This document shows positions 33,692 through 53,299 of a DNA stretch of 64,000 bases, one piece after another (within the stretch, counting starts at the first letter, position 1; each line of letters starts with the position of its first letter). Source of the DNA: Citrus sinensis (lineage: Eukaryota > Streptophyta > Magnoliopsida > Sapindales > Rutaceae). The DNA lies in contig NC_068560.1 in NCBI RefSeq assembly GCF_022201045.2, forward strand, positions 37,225,001 to 37,289,000, given 5' to 3'. The notes beneath the pieces were generated by a model. It did not search any database. It saw only the letters and a program-made list of their open reading frames with translations, and was not told where the DNA came from. The translations under genes were made by a program, and so were the position numbers.

Positions 33692-35060
33692 CTAGTCTGC
33701 TCTTGACTGACCAGCACGAGAAGAAAGAATGATACCAACAATAAGTCCATAAAGTGCCAGCGCTTCGGCAAAGATCAGAATGAGGATCATCCCAACGAAA
33801 AGCTTCGGCTGTTGAGCATTAGCTCTGCACATTACAATTTCAATTCAAAAGGAAGAACTTTGCAAAATCTACAACATTTACTAGTCATTTTTGTAAGAGG
33901 AAATGCAAGTGTCATAAAAAGAAACTTAAACAAACAAACAATTAAAATGCAACGAAGCTGACCGCATCAAGTTCAAAGTCCTCAAAGAAAGGTGCTAATA
34001 ATGATTTTTATGTTGAAGGGGGTCAAATTAGATAGCATGAAGTATCTTCAAAGACGAATGGATCTGATAGCACATGATGGCAAGCCAATGGTGACTAGTG
34101 ACAAGTCCTAACAAGAATAACGCCACTTGTCCTAAATTAATCCCAAAATTTTCACCTACAAAATAACATGGCATTCATCACGTGAATAGTGCAGTGACAG
34201 ATTATCTTAATCGTGAACAAGAGTTCACTTGATAAATCCTGATAAATCCCACATCACATACCACACGGAAATTTGAGATCAAATTTGGGAAGAGTAAGCA
34301 CAGCAAACAGTAAAGCACTATCTACATGAACAAAGCACAAGATTTGGATAAGCCAGCAAATGTTTATCAGCACAGCATGTGTTTTTTCCTTTTTTTTTTT
34401 TTTTTAAAAAAAAAGAGTACAAATCAATTCAATTTATACTGTTCCTAAAACATCAAGTTATACAAAAATCATCCCAGAATGAAGCTCAAAAGTCAAAATA
34501 ATAATTGAGATTTGAGAAAGCAAATTGAAAATAAAAGAACCAAAATAATTTTAAAAGAAAATACCTGACACCAGCATCACCGACGATCCCAATTGCCATA
34601 CCAGCGGAGAGACCAGCAAGGCCACAAGCGAGGCCAGAAGAGAGATGCGCGTAGCCATCGAAAAGGTAATAAGATTTGGCCTTAGGGTTAATTCCGGTAC
34701 TAATAATAACAGCAATAATCAAACCGTAAATACCCAAAACTCCCGCCATAACAACGGGCACGATCGATTTCATCACAAGCTCCGGCCTCATCACTCCCAT
34801 CGACGCCACACCGACGCCACTCTTCGCCGTTCCGTACGCAGCTCCCATACCTGCAATACAACAAAACAAAACCCCAGATCCAAAATTAATTCTGGGAAAT
34901 TAACAACTAAGAATCAAATATTAAATTTGATTGATTGATTGATCCAATATATGAGTTTTTTTTAAATCAATTAATTACAGGAAAAGACTAGGGCGGCAGC
35001 GGCGCCGAGAAAGCCGAAGAATGGAGCGGTTTCATCGCCACTGAATAATGTTGAAGACAT
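33692..35060 (-). CDS. VHA-c: V-type proton ATPase 16-kDa proteolipid subunit c, 3 exons
   Basis: Exons (descending): 35060-34979, 34850-34565, 33824-33692. They total 501 nt, 166 residues, the normal size for plant subunit c. The protein has four transmembrane helices: [26 protein letters not shown], the [22 protein letters not shown] region, the [22 protein letters not shown] region, and the last helix with the essential proton-carrying Glu143 in [11 protein letters not shown]. Subunit c forms the rotating ring of the Vo sector in vacuolar and endomembrane V-ATPase and carries protons across the membrane. The start is fixed by the conserved [17 protein letters not shown] beginning. A 740-bp second intron separates the last helix. 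No anomalies are seen. Confidence 0.97.
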
Positions 35061-35854
35061 CTTGGGAGATGCGGACTGGATCTGAGACTTGAGCGTGTGT
35101 TTTGTTTTCGTTATTTGTTCCGTGCTCTTTCTCTCAAGAGGAGACTAATGACTTCTAAAAATTAATTACCCCTCGACTCTTTTCCGTATCGAGATTAAGG
35201 AAGAAAGCAATCAACTTCAACTTGTAATCGTGAAATCAGATTGTACTTGGGCTTCCTCTTGGGCTTTTTTTTCACTTTCTAAGGGGTTGACTGAACGGCG
35301 CTGTCATTCGTTTTCTTACATTAAGCCTTTCGCCACCCTTTAAAATTCCTAATAAATCTCCTTTTTACTTGGAATTTCTTAAATAATTAAACATAAATTA
35401 ATTCATTTCTTATTTTAAATAAAAAAATTAATTAAATACTTAAATAATTTATTCTTTGAACATAATTTTTCTACTCCCATTTCATAATTTGTATTCATAT
35501 AGTAAATTTTAATTATTTATTTAAAGAAAATTATAAGAATTTAGAGTTATGGAGATAGAAATTATATAATAAGAAAAATAATTTAACAATTTAAGATTTG
35601 TATGTATTTTATAAATAAAAACTTAAAAGAACTACTTTTTTTTTCTTACAGTAAAAATTTATGAAAAAATCATTAATTTTAATATATGGGCTTGTTTTTC
35701 ACAAATTAAGCTGCAGTGTTTTACGAATAAAGGTTAAAATGGGTGTTATAAGGATTTCCACAGGATGCTAAAAGTTTAAACTCTTTTCACATGTTGTAAA
35801 GCACAGGTGAGATGTTTACAGAAGAAACACTCAAAAAAGTCACGAGAAGCAAAA
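35061..35854. other. V-ATPase c promoter and AT-rich spacer
   Basis: The region next to 35061 is the presumed promoter and leader of the V-ATPase c gene. Beyond about 35340 the sequence is very AT-rich with no coding signal. Confidence 0.55.
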
Positions 35855-35873
35855 GTTACATGGTAGTGGTTAA

Positions 35874-36088
35874 AGCTACCATCAATTTTAGTAGAAACTC
35901 TATTAACGGTTTGATGGTAAAACAATAAGATTTGAACCATTAAATGAGAAAATAATTGTTGGATAATTTTAACAGTAAAGTAATATGTCAAAAAATATTA
36001 TGCGACAAAATGATAGTATCCGTTCTTATATCGAACTCACAACCCAAATGTCCAAATACGTTTGAAATTCATGCCTTTTCGGCCATTA
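35874..36088 (-). mobile_element. SINE-like retroposon with flanking ~19-bp direct repeats
   Basis: Read on the minus strand, the element opens with a box-A-like TGGCCGAAAAGG (36085-36074) and about 47 nt later a box-B-like GAGTTCGATATAAG (36038-36025). This is the spacing of a tRNA-derived pol III promoter. Near-identical direct repeats GTTACATGGTAGTGGTTAA (35855-35873) and the same with one extra G (36089-36108) flank the 215-bp body, as expected of a target-site duplication. A simple-sequence tail is not clear. Confidence 0.5.
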
Positions 36089-36108
36089 GTTACAGTGGTA
36101 GTGGTTAA

Positions 36109-38695
36109 TGCACAAGTAATCCAATGGTTAATCCAGTTGGATTAACCATTTCCCACTTATACCTGATACCTGATGCAGCAAATATAAATTACAAACCCCA
36201 ACTTCTATATTTATTCAAATAAGAAAACGAAAAAAAATACAACGGACCCAAATAAACCCCGCCACGCCGGCCATATCACGACTTTCATTTTTACGGCATG
36301 CAATCACATTTTACCCAAAGTCGGATAATCTCAATTCTATTTCATTAGTGTATTTAGCAGCCCGTTCTAGCGTTCTTTGTTTTCTTATATGATAAAAATT
36401 CAGTTGAGCATTTTCTATTTCTTAACATACTACTGCCCACCATTTATATGTTTTCTCCTCCAATACAAATTTCTCTGGGAGGCCGGGAACTGTAAGCACT
36501 TCCTCTTTCATCTTTTAACTAATCATATCTTATGCATCCGAATTTTGAGCATGTAACGGAATGTATGAAATGTAATAGAGAACCAACATTTTCTACCCCA
36601 TTGATCCAGCAACCACGACTTTTCTCCTGGTTCTGAAAAAGGAAACAAAAAATCTCCTCACCTCACCTCACTTCGCTTTCTACAACAAAGAAATTCCTTC
36701 AGGTCAACACCATTCTGTACTCTGTTCAGCTTAGCTTTCTGTTTATTACTGGCAACTAATCAAGAACAGGGAATTCTCAGGAGGAGCCAGAGCATTAGCC
36801 ACAATTCAAAAATAAATTTTCGCATTGAGGAGAGCTAGAGTATTAATGATGATGATAAATCACACTATTTTGTTCTTCATGGTGGATGTAGTTCCAAAAA
36901 GAGGCATGACAACAATAACTCAAAATCAAGGAAATTTCACACACTACTACAAATTCATCAACATATATTCAGAATATGAATTTGCAATTGGAAGTCCAAA
37001 AAGCTGTTCAGTTTGAATTGCATCCAAATGAATGAACACAACAGCATTACCCGATCAATGAGAGTTTAAAGCCCTCAACAGCCTGTGCAGGGCAATGGTG
37101 TCGTCCTCGGCTCAAGACCATGAAGCCTTACTCTTCACTTTTTTCCGTGTTGCAATATATCTCAGCATCCATGTTGTTTGTTACCTCTCCCCTTGCCCCA
37201 CAACTCAAATTACTCACCCGGACACCATCAATCAGCTAGCACATAGAGCTGCACCATTTACACTAGACAACATTTAGTTAGTTTTATACGTTGTGTAAGA
37301 TAATTTATTAAGATGCATACAACGGGAATTAAGCTTAGAGCCAAGAAGAATTTATGAAGTAATCAACCTTTGGATTGTCTAGGATCCTAGTTTCCTCTCC
37401 GAAGTTATTCTCCAATCTTCGATCGTATACCAACTGGTCAGAATTATTATTTTCCAATCTCCGATCACATATCAACTGCTGAGATTTAACAATTCTCCAC
37501 TCTCAGTGAAAGAATACAAGCACGTGTGCAAAGTAGGCCTGCAAATTAGTCAGGAGAGTGTGATAATAAACCTTGAACTTTAGGCATTAACAACATCCAG
37601 AAACAAAGGGCATACCTCACAAGAACAAGACAACAACTGTCCTTTTCCTGACCTGGGAACAACCAATACAAAGTGTGAGCAGTAAAGTGATAACAGTGTT
37701 GGCTGAAAGAGTGCAGAAACCAATTCCACTAAGTTCATGGACTTTTCCGGACTTCACACGCTAAAGTGGTGCCAACTCAAATGATCAAAATCCATCAACT
37801 CTGACACAAGTTCATTAGAATAGTGTCATATTTCAAATTTACAATCAACTAGGGTTGTTAATCAAACAGAGTATAAGGTTAGGGCCCCATTTCTATGCTG
37901 AAGGCAGGCGCAGTCACACCCCAAACCCCACCCGCCAACCCATACACACAATACAGAGATTTAGGCAATTGTAAACCATGATCTTCACAAAGGCTTCCAA
38001 ATGCAGAGCACATTCATTTGCACAAATTTGGAGATACAAAAAAGAGGTCAGTAATTGTTCACTGAAAAATCAGAACCATATGGAAGAACTTCGGAAGGAA
38101 GATAGAGAAATGTTTTTGTATGCTAAACTACCACTGAAATAATCCTAATCTGTACATATTAAGAACATGAAAAAGTCAACATGTCACGTCTCATCTAAGG
38201 TGGTGCCTAAATAAAAGATTAGGGTCTTAAAATTCCACCCTCAATTACAACCTTGATCTGAGATGAACCAATTGCTAGAAGCAATCCCGAGCTGTCTTCA
38301 AAACATCATGATTTTTTCCATCCTGATGAAATGAGCTTAAACATTTATGCCAAGCCCATTCATAATACAAAAGGCTGATACCATTATCAGATATGGTTGT
38401 CTCAGATAATGCTCCATTAGCAATGCTGAATGCATCCAAGGTAGCGAATATCAGACACAGAATAATTTGCATCAAGAACCACATATCATGATCTAACATG
38501 AAACAAAAATCATCCTCTGTGTAGCTTTCGTGGTAACTATGAGCATTTCATCAGCTTGAAAGAAGTGTTTTGACTATAAAAGGCTGAGCAAGAACTCTTC
38601 CCCCAAACCACCATCTTCTTCTGAGAACAGACTTCAGTTGTGGATCTCATACAGAAGCTCACCAGAGAACAAATGCCAGCCAATCATCAAAATAG
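36109..38695. other. Spacer between V-ATPase c and LDL3, less AT-rich than its surroundings
   Basis: About 2.6 kb with no ORF I can support. Part may be LDL3 3'UTR or a noncoding transcript, because the base composition is closer to that of introns and UTRs than of the AT-rich spacers. A diverged ~42-bp direct duplication lies at 37405-37488. Confidence 0.45.
37405..37488. repeat. Two-copy ~42-bp direct duplication
   Basis: TTATTCTCCAATCTTCGATC at 37405 and TTATTTTCCAATCTCCGATC at 37447 begin two adjacent copies that continue through ATACCAACTGGTCA and ATATCAACTGCTGA. Several substitutions separate them. Confidence 0.6.
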
Positions 38696-46632
<7,937 letters not shown>

Positions 46633-49053
46633 TTCTCTATTAACAGTAAATTAATGCTCATACTTTGTATTTGATTCTCGTTCAACCAATTACAGCCATA
46701 AACTATAAGTTTTCTTCAACACGAAAAATATCAGCACCTAAAAAAGACCAAAATGCACACAATGAAGCGACTTCCTATCAGAAAATTTTAAATGCTACAA
46801 TTAATAATTTTTCTCGCAAATAGTAACTCTCATGCATGTTTTCTCAGTGCCAGGGAAATTTCATGACACTAAAAAAAATAAATAAATAAATGAGCCTAGG
46901 GTTTCTTATAAGAGCTACTGAGCCATCGAGGCGGCGCGGAATAGAAAAAGAGTTTGCGAGAGCAGACCTGAGTAATAGAAGCTAAAGCTGCAACACGGAG
47001 GCGTTAATGGATTTGACAAAGAAGACTGAGAGGCGCACGTTAGCGTCTTGTTTCCTGGAAATTGGAGGTCTGGTTCTTTATACTGCGCCGCGATGGAGGA
47101 GAGTAAAATCGAAATTGAAAAAACAAAATTATATTTTTACATATTAGTTGATGAGATCATAAATAAATGGATATTTACGTTAAAGTTCTTATGTTTTATT
47201 CTAATTTTGATTATAGTGAATGTTATTGAGAAATAGATAGAAACGTCCTTTGTTATCTGAAATCGGTGAAGGTGAAATCACTTCGAATTTCGATGGTTTG
47301 ACTTTCAATTTATAACAATATCCTGCCATTAGCGTAAATAAAGAGAATGCAAGAAATTAACAAAAGTTTTTACGAAAAAATAAAATCTAAACGTTATTTA
47401 ATGTTAGGGTCAGGATATTTCCCCCCATTATTTGTGTAAAACCACTCCGCTTCTAAAAGATATTTACAATAAATTCAATTTATTTCTTATAAATAAAAAT
47501 CAATAACAATATTTGTATAATTAATTAATTAAATATATAGATTTATAACTAATAATACAAGTAATTAATTAACTCTATATATATATATTATTTGCTAACT
47601 TTTGGTAAAATAAAATATGTCTAAAATATCTGATGAAAAATTAATTAAACAATTAATTAGGTTTATTAATTTATATTTGTATGACTACCCAAATAACTAA
47701 TTTACTAACTATTAATGTTCTTATTAATTAACTTTAAATTAATTTTAATTATTACTCTTAAGTATTTATAAATAATTTTGTATTTAAATATAATTTAACA
47801 TTGTTCAACCTGATATTGTATCAAGACGGTGTTGTATAATCCAACTTGATTTAATCCAATCCAATCCAATCCGATTACAATATTTAGTCTAATATAATTC
47901 TATGTGTCAAACGCAACATTGCTTTTTAAATGAAGTATAATTATTTTCAATAATTTACGTGTAAATAACATAAATTTGACAACCTAACAATTTATATGAG
48001 TATTTTCTCATAAAGACATTATATTAATTTAATTAAAGGTTAATAGTTATATTAATAAAATATAATTGATCATTTAGAAAACAATGAATTTTGTATAAAA
48101 TAAAAGAATATGTTGAAGTTAAAGTAAATTTTTGATATTTTTACCTTTTAAAGGTAAAATTATCAATTTAAATTTAGGCTAAAACAATCTTAATAATCAA
48201 ATATAATTAAAAAAATTAAGTCACAAAAATTAAATTAAGATGTCACAAAATATAATTTAAGATAGATTTAATTGATTAATTCTTGAGAATTCTTCTTTAT
48301 TCAAAATTTCTAAAAATAATATGAACTTTCTATAATTATTTTTAGAGGTGGATGGATTTATAAAATTTGTGTGGTGGAAATATCACCACCCTTAATCTTG
48401 TTTTTTGCCATTACAATAAAAATCTTTTCTTAAATTCATTTTTGATGAGGACTTTTATTTTTTAGTAGAGCAAGAAGTAACAGGAAATGTAATAACTATT
48501 TTCTAACCCACCATGGACTTGAAAATGCAACTCAGGATGAAAAATGAAAAATAATAAATAATAAATACTTAACCAGTGTTAAGAAATTTAAACAATTAAT
48601 TTTAAATGTCATTGATTTTGAGATGAAAAGATAACTAAATAGTGTAGCTTACATAAAGTCTATATTGCCTGAGTCGGATGTACCTGTGAGCTATTGTAAT
48701 TTGTTGGCAATTTACTATTATTTTATGGGAAAATAATATTTTAGTGGGGGTAGTTTTATAAATAAATTTTATAGCACGATCCGTTTTATAAATTACATTT
48801 TGTAGTGGGTCAAATTAAATTTATTTAGGTGATGATAATTCCACCCTGCGGTTTTTGTAATAACACCGGGATTATTATTTTGGTTGTTGTAATTACAATT
48901 TTAACCTTATATAATTACATTATTTTTAACTTAGTTTCAGGTTTATAGGGTTTCTTCACTAAAATAGATTCCAATAACGTCAGGTATTTAATCCATAAAA
49001 TCAATTAAATTATGACATTTGAAATTTGAAACCTAAAAAATTTTGGAAGATAT
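46633..49053. other. LDL3 promoter and AT-rich spacer
   Basis: The first ~400 bp is the LDL3 5' flank and may contain a leader intron. From about 47100 the sequence is strongly AT-rich with short tandem motifs, for example CCAAT repeats near 47860. No gene is seen. Confidence 0.55.
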
Positions 49054-49318
49054 GAATGCGTTTGAGATTGAGATTGGGCAGCTGTAACTTAAAAGGTACA
49101 TCATTAAAATGTTTGGTAAATACTAATTGCTATAACTTGAAAGTTATGTTGATATGATTTTTCACTTATATGAAATAAAAAATTTATTATATCTTTAATA
49201 ATTTTATCAAAATTATTATTTAAAATTTATATTTACTATATATTATTAACATTTATTTCATATTTACAATCTTTTTCTTCACAGCAGAAACTACGGCACT
49301 TCAATTCCAAACGTGACC
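49054..49318 (+). mobile_element. MITE family copy C
   Basis: GAATGCGTTTGAGATTGAGA at the left and GGTCACGTTTGGAATTGAAG (reverse complement of the right end) correspond to the termini of copies A and B. The interior matches copy A almost colinearly. TAT flanks both sides and could be a 3-bp target duplication. Confidence 0.7.
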
Positions 49319-49796
49319 TATGACGACGGGTACTTTTAGTTTCCAACCCAAATTAAATTTTTGGATTCCATTACCATCCCTAAATGTACTACTCTTGTGT
49401 TTTTTAAGTCAACGTATAGTCATCCACTTTTATTGCAGTCTTTTGAACTATATTCTTTAATGCAGCTCTCAATTTATAATCATCCACTTATATTTAAATT
49501 TTGGCATGATTTCTTTGTCTTGCAGAATTTCCATGAAAGTACTCTTCTGCATTTTGGCGTCCAAGGACTACAACGAGAGCTATCTTTTGTTTTTGTTTAA
49601 TTAAAAGAGTAAATATTCGTTTAATCTCTATATTTTGATTCAAGTGTCAATTTACTTTCCATGTTTTAAAAGTATTTCAAGACATCCCATGCAGTTAAAC
49701 ATATTACATTTATTCACATATTGGACATTGATTTGTAATCTTAAGCATTGTATAAGTAAAGAACAAATTTATAATTTTTGTTTTGAGTAATTGCAA
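49319..49796. other. Spacer left of the LTR relic
   Basis: A 79-codon plus-strand ORF (49361-49600) has no recognisable domain and a Phe/Leu-rich composition typical of translated AT-rich DNA. I do not regard it as a gene. The remainder may belong to the LTR relic. Confidence 0.4.
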
Positions 49797-50128
49797 GTGT
49801 TGGGATACACTTGGGTTAAGAGATTGGGAATAATCTCTCGTTGTAAAGGTTTATTGACAACTTAGAAGTCAAGTGTAAGCATTTGAAGTCTTAGAGACTT
49901 ACTTAATAGAATCCTCAAGCTCCAAAAGCTTGGAGGCGTAGACGTAGGCGAGATTGGCCAAACTATGTAAAAATTATCGTGTTTGAATCTTTCTTCCCTT
50001 ATCTTTTTATATTGTGATAAATTTATTTGTAATTACTTTAAATTCGTTTTAGATTTGCATTGAGTTTTGTTTTAGAATTGAATAATTTTTAGAATTTCAA
50101 TTCACTCCTTTCTTGGGTTGCATAACTA
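49797..50128 (+). mobile_element. Degenerate Ty1-copia LTR (right part)
   Basis: The sequence has the typical 3' half of plant copia LTRs: a GTTGGGATACACTTGGGTTA block, TTGGAGGCGTAGACGTAGGC, GCCAAACTATGTAAAAATTA followed by CGTGTTTGAATC, and a terminal AATTCACTCCTTTCTTGGG block. No primer-binding site or coding region follows, so it is a solo or truncated LTR. The left end could not be defined. Confidence 0.55.
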
Positions 50129-52672
50129 GAATTTCAATTTGAACTCGACCAAATCCTGAATGAAATTCCCATGACCCTTGAGGTTCTCTTAGTAGCAAAA
50201 TTTCTGATACGTTACATGCAATCTTCGCTAGATTCTTCTTTTTCTTTCCAGAAGTTGAAATAACATCAGATAGTAGAATTTGTTTGCTTTGAATTTTCCT
50301 ATTTTAATAACTGTTTGTAGCAGACTGGCCATGCTTTAAATTAAAGATCTATCATCTTGTCTACTGTCTTAGTATTTCCCGTTGGGTTGGCTCGCTTTTT
50401 CTGGTTAGTGGTTAATTCCTCTTCTTATTTTATGATGTCACTTAAATACTCTCCTTCATGATAGAGTTTGGATATGTAATTATCGCAAAGGAAATCACTT
50501 ATTCTTCTCCATCTCGACATGGTAAAATATTCAATTGGCAGACTTGTATGTCCGTTTTATTCCATATGCAGCACTTGGAAATTCCTAGGTAATGTATTAT
50601 CTTCCATTCTCATTGGCATTCCGAGCATATAAGCTTACAATCGCATTGAGCTCGAACGGGACTAATATATTGGTCACATGTTTGTCGACTAGCGTGGTTT
50701 CGCATTTTTCTAGATACTTCCAGGAAGTTCGTCTATGCCATCTTTCTTTCAACAATATTGCAATCTGCATGTTTGTGACATTTGATAAATCCCTCTAGCT
50801 TTCTCTCGCTCACAAACTTTAAAAAGAGAATGATCTGCTGTTACTGTAGTGCAAATGCTGTCGCATTCTCATTTCACGGTGAGCTCATGGGCACTCTATC
50901 CCCGACAAGTGCTTCAAATGAAGCATTAATATTAATGGATATCAATTTTACACCTTAAATTTCTGGTCATGTATGTGCGCAGTTGAAGTTTGCCTAAGGC
51001 AACGATGGAGTTAAAACAGTCTGTAAAATTCAAAATTTTGTATTCATATTCTGTCCTGGATCGACCATGAAAGTTTACATGTGGACAGCATCAGATCCCA
51101 TAATATTCCAATGGAGAACAAATGATCCAATTGCCTTTTCGGCATAAGTACGTGTTTCTGTGCCTCTGACCCGATCATCAAAGCCTGTAGAGGATCCAAT
51201 TCTGTGCAATTCTTTAGAGCCCACAACCAAGCCCTTTGCCAGCATCCCATTTCTTCAATAAGCTGTAGCGAGCAGATCTTTAGATATATACATTGGGGTG
51301 TATACAGTCTACTCCTTTATCCTCTTGAGTTCTTATCATTTCGTGTTTCCTAATCAATTACTTCAAAAAATAATAACGATAACAATAAGTACACTTGTGA
51401 CAAGCTTCCAACGAACGAAGGAATATGGATCGAGAGCACACAATATTTTTTTCATCGGAAGTTGGAGTTGATGCTAATGATCTATTAATCGTTAAATTGT
51501 TGTGCTGTGCAAGATAAAATACATAAATTATAAGCCATAAATAATTGTTAAATTGGAAATATTGCGCTCTATTTCTTTAATTTCCTGACAAAAATGCGTT
51601 TCAGCAGGAAACTGGAATGTGTTTCACATGGACTCTGGAATTTGGTAACCTAGCTGGATGGATTAGAGCTCTACCGCAGCGTACTTAAACTAGGATAAAA
51701 TACTGCTTGAAAAACCTGGGATTTTTGGTGACATAAAATGTTGCATAATCTTAAGTGCTTTCAACCACAGCTTTCAACGTGTGTGATAATGTGGAAGTGG
51801 TTCCTCAGCTGCTGCTCCTACTCCTTTGGCTGGTGCCAAATCAGGCGACTTTGAAGTTGAAGCTTGCCCAGTAGGCAGTTAGATGTAACCATGCTGGCAT
51901 TACTATGATAGCCTTAGAGCTTGAAGGTCTCTGCCCCTAGGAACGTGATGCTTAGGGGCGAGGTTGAGATGACGGAAAGACAGAAGAGGATAAGCAGCTG
52001 TAAACAGGGCATGCCACAGCGGTCTTGGGCTGGGCTAATAAAGTATAACTCATGTCTAACAAACAATATGACTAACTCTTTCCTTGTAACTTTGAAGTGC
52101 CTCATTCGCACTCTGCATTTCTTATTTCAACCTTGTGATTAATGCTATTAAATTAGTCTCTCATTGAAAAGTTTTGGTTCACTCTCTTATGAGATCCAAG
52201 TGTGTAATTAATATATTATGGTCCGAAATTTCGCTCTGCGGACATACGCATGTATTGCAATTACATTCGCGTTCAGTGTTAATTAACCATTTCAATATTT
52301 AATTAGCTTGTCTGGCTGCTCGACCGCAGCCAAGCTGCATTGATTTGTTTTCCTTTTCCAATTCCTCTTTCACATCACACTGCCGGACAGCTGCATTGAT
52401 GTTAAGCAGTTAATGATTAGATTTAATGCTGAATTTACTTGTGCTTAATTTTGTATAATTTTTTTTATCACATGTGTATATATAACAATATATAATTAAG
52501 ATTTAATTAGTTTAATATTCTTTTAACCCAACATTAAATCTAAATTCTAACGTTAAAGGGTTCACAAAAGATACAATCATCTTGCGGACGTTTTTATAAA
52601 ATTATTTTCGGTCAAATTTTATCATTCATATATTCTCACTTGAAAGTCAATTAATTAGGACTGTAAATAAAA
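50129..52672. other. Spacer, less AT-rich than its surroundings, with possible gene relics
   Basis: About 2.5 kb with no confident gene. The minus strand contains a 56-codon ORF at 51075-51245. An 8-bp-class stem GCCCCTA/TAGGGGC lies at 51933-51959. Short open stretches around 51780-51880 look faintly protein-like. I cannot name a source. Confidence 0.4.
51075..51245 (-). CDS. Small ORF (56 aa) of unknown function, possible gene relic
   Basis: An ATG at 51245 on the minus strand opens 56 codons ending at 51075. The sequence, containing MLAKGLVVGSKELHRIGSS and ETRTYAEKAIGSFVLHWN, has a balanced composition unlike a random translation of this AT-rich spacer. I do not recognise it. No conserved neighbour, TATA box or splice partner is evident. 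Confidence 0.2.
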   Translation of the reverse strand: MLAKGLVVGSKELHRIGSSTGFDDRVRGTETRTYAEKAIGSFVLHWNIMGSDAVHM

Positions 52673-53289
52673 GGGTAATTTTTAAAAATCTCCCCTGAGG
52701 TTTGGGCTTGTTGCAAGTAGATGACGAGAATTTGTTTATTTGTAAAAAACCATCTACCGTCAGTTAACTTTAACATTGACCGTTAGTTGACTTTGCAAAG
52801 ACAATATTACCCTTAATAACAGTTTGTAGACGGAAATAACTAAAAAAAAATTAAAATTATTGGCGCGAAAAGCACAAACCCTATTTTTTGACAATTTTAT
52901 CCTTGTCAATTCCAAAGATTTACAATATCATAGGTAAAGATTATAACTATTTTATTTTCAAGTTTTTAATTTTATCTTTTTTGTAGGAACTTTAAGAAAA
53001 TATCAATAATTTAAAGAGGATTTTTCAAAATTTTAATTTTATCTTTCTTGTAGGAACTTTAAGAAAATATCAATAATTTAAAGAGGGTAAAATAGCCAAC
53101 AATTTTAATTTTTTTTTTTAGTTATTTCCGTCTACAAACTATTGTTAAGGGTAATATTATTTTTGCACAGTCAACTAATGGTCAATGTTAAAGTTAACTG
53201 ACGGTAGGGAGTTTTTTTACAAATAAATAAATTCTCGCCATCTACTTGCAACAAACCCAAACCTCAGGGGAGGTTTTTAAAAATTACCC
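52673..53289. mobile_element. Mutator-like non-autonomous element (617 bp) with ~190-bp TIRs
   Basis: The termini GGGTAATTTTTAAAAATCTC and (reverse complement) GGGTAATTTTTAAAAACCTC begin inverted repeats of about 190 bp (left to about 52862, right from about 53092) that are nearly identical. The element is flanked by a perfect 10-bp duplication GTAAATAAAA (52663-52672 and 53290-53299). Long TIRs plus a 9-10-bp duplication are diagnostic of Mutator-type MITEs. The core is noncoding and contains a 67-bp tandem duplication. Confidence 0.88.
52967..53087. repeat. Two-copy 67-bp tandem duplication inside the Mutator-like element
   Basis: The block containing TTGTAGGAACTTTAAGAAAA occurs at 52981 and again at 53048, with almost no differences between copies. 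Confidence 0.85.
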
Positions 53290-53299
53290 GTAAATAAAA

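Noticed and set aside
51933-51959. GCCCCTA/TAGGGGC stem-loop as a microRNA precursor or terminator
   Set aside because: The stem is only 7 bp with a 13-nt loop, far shorter than a plant miRNA precursor, and no adjacent gene needs it.
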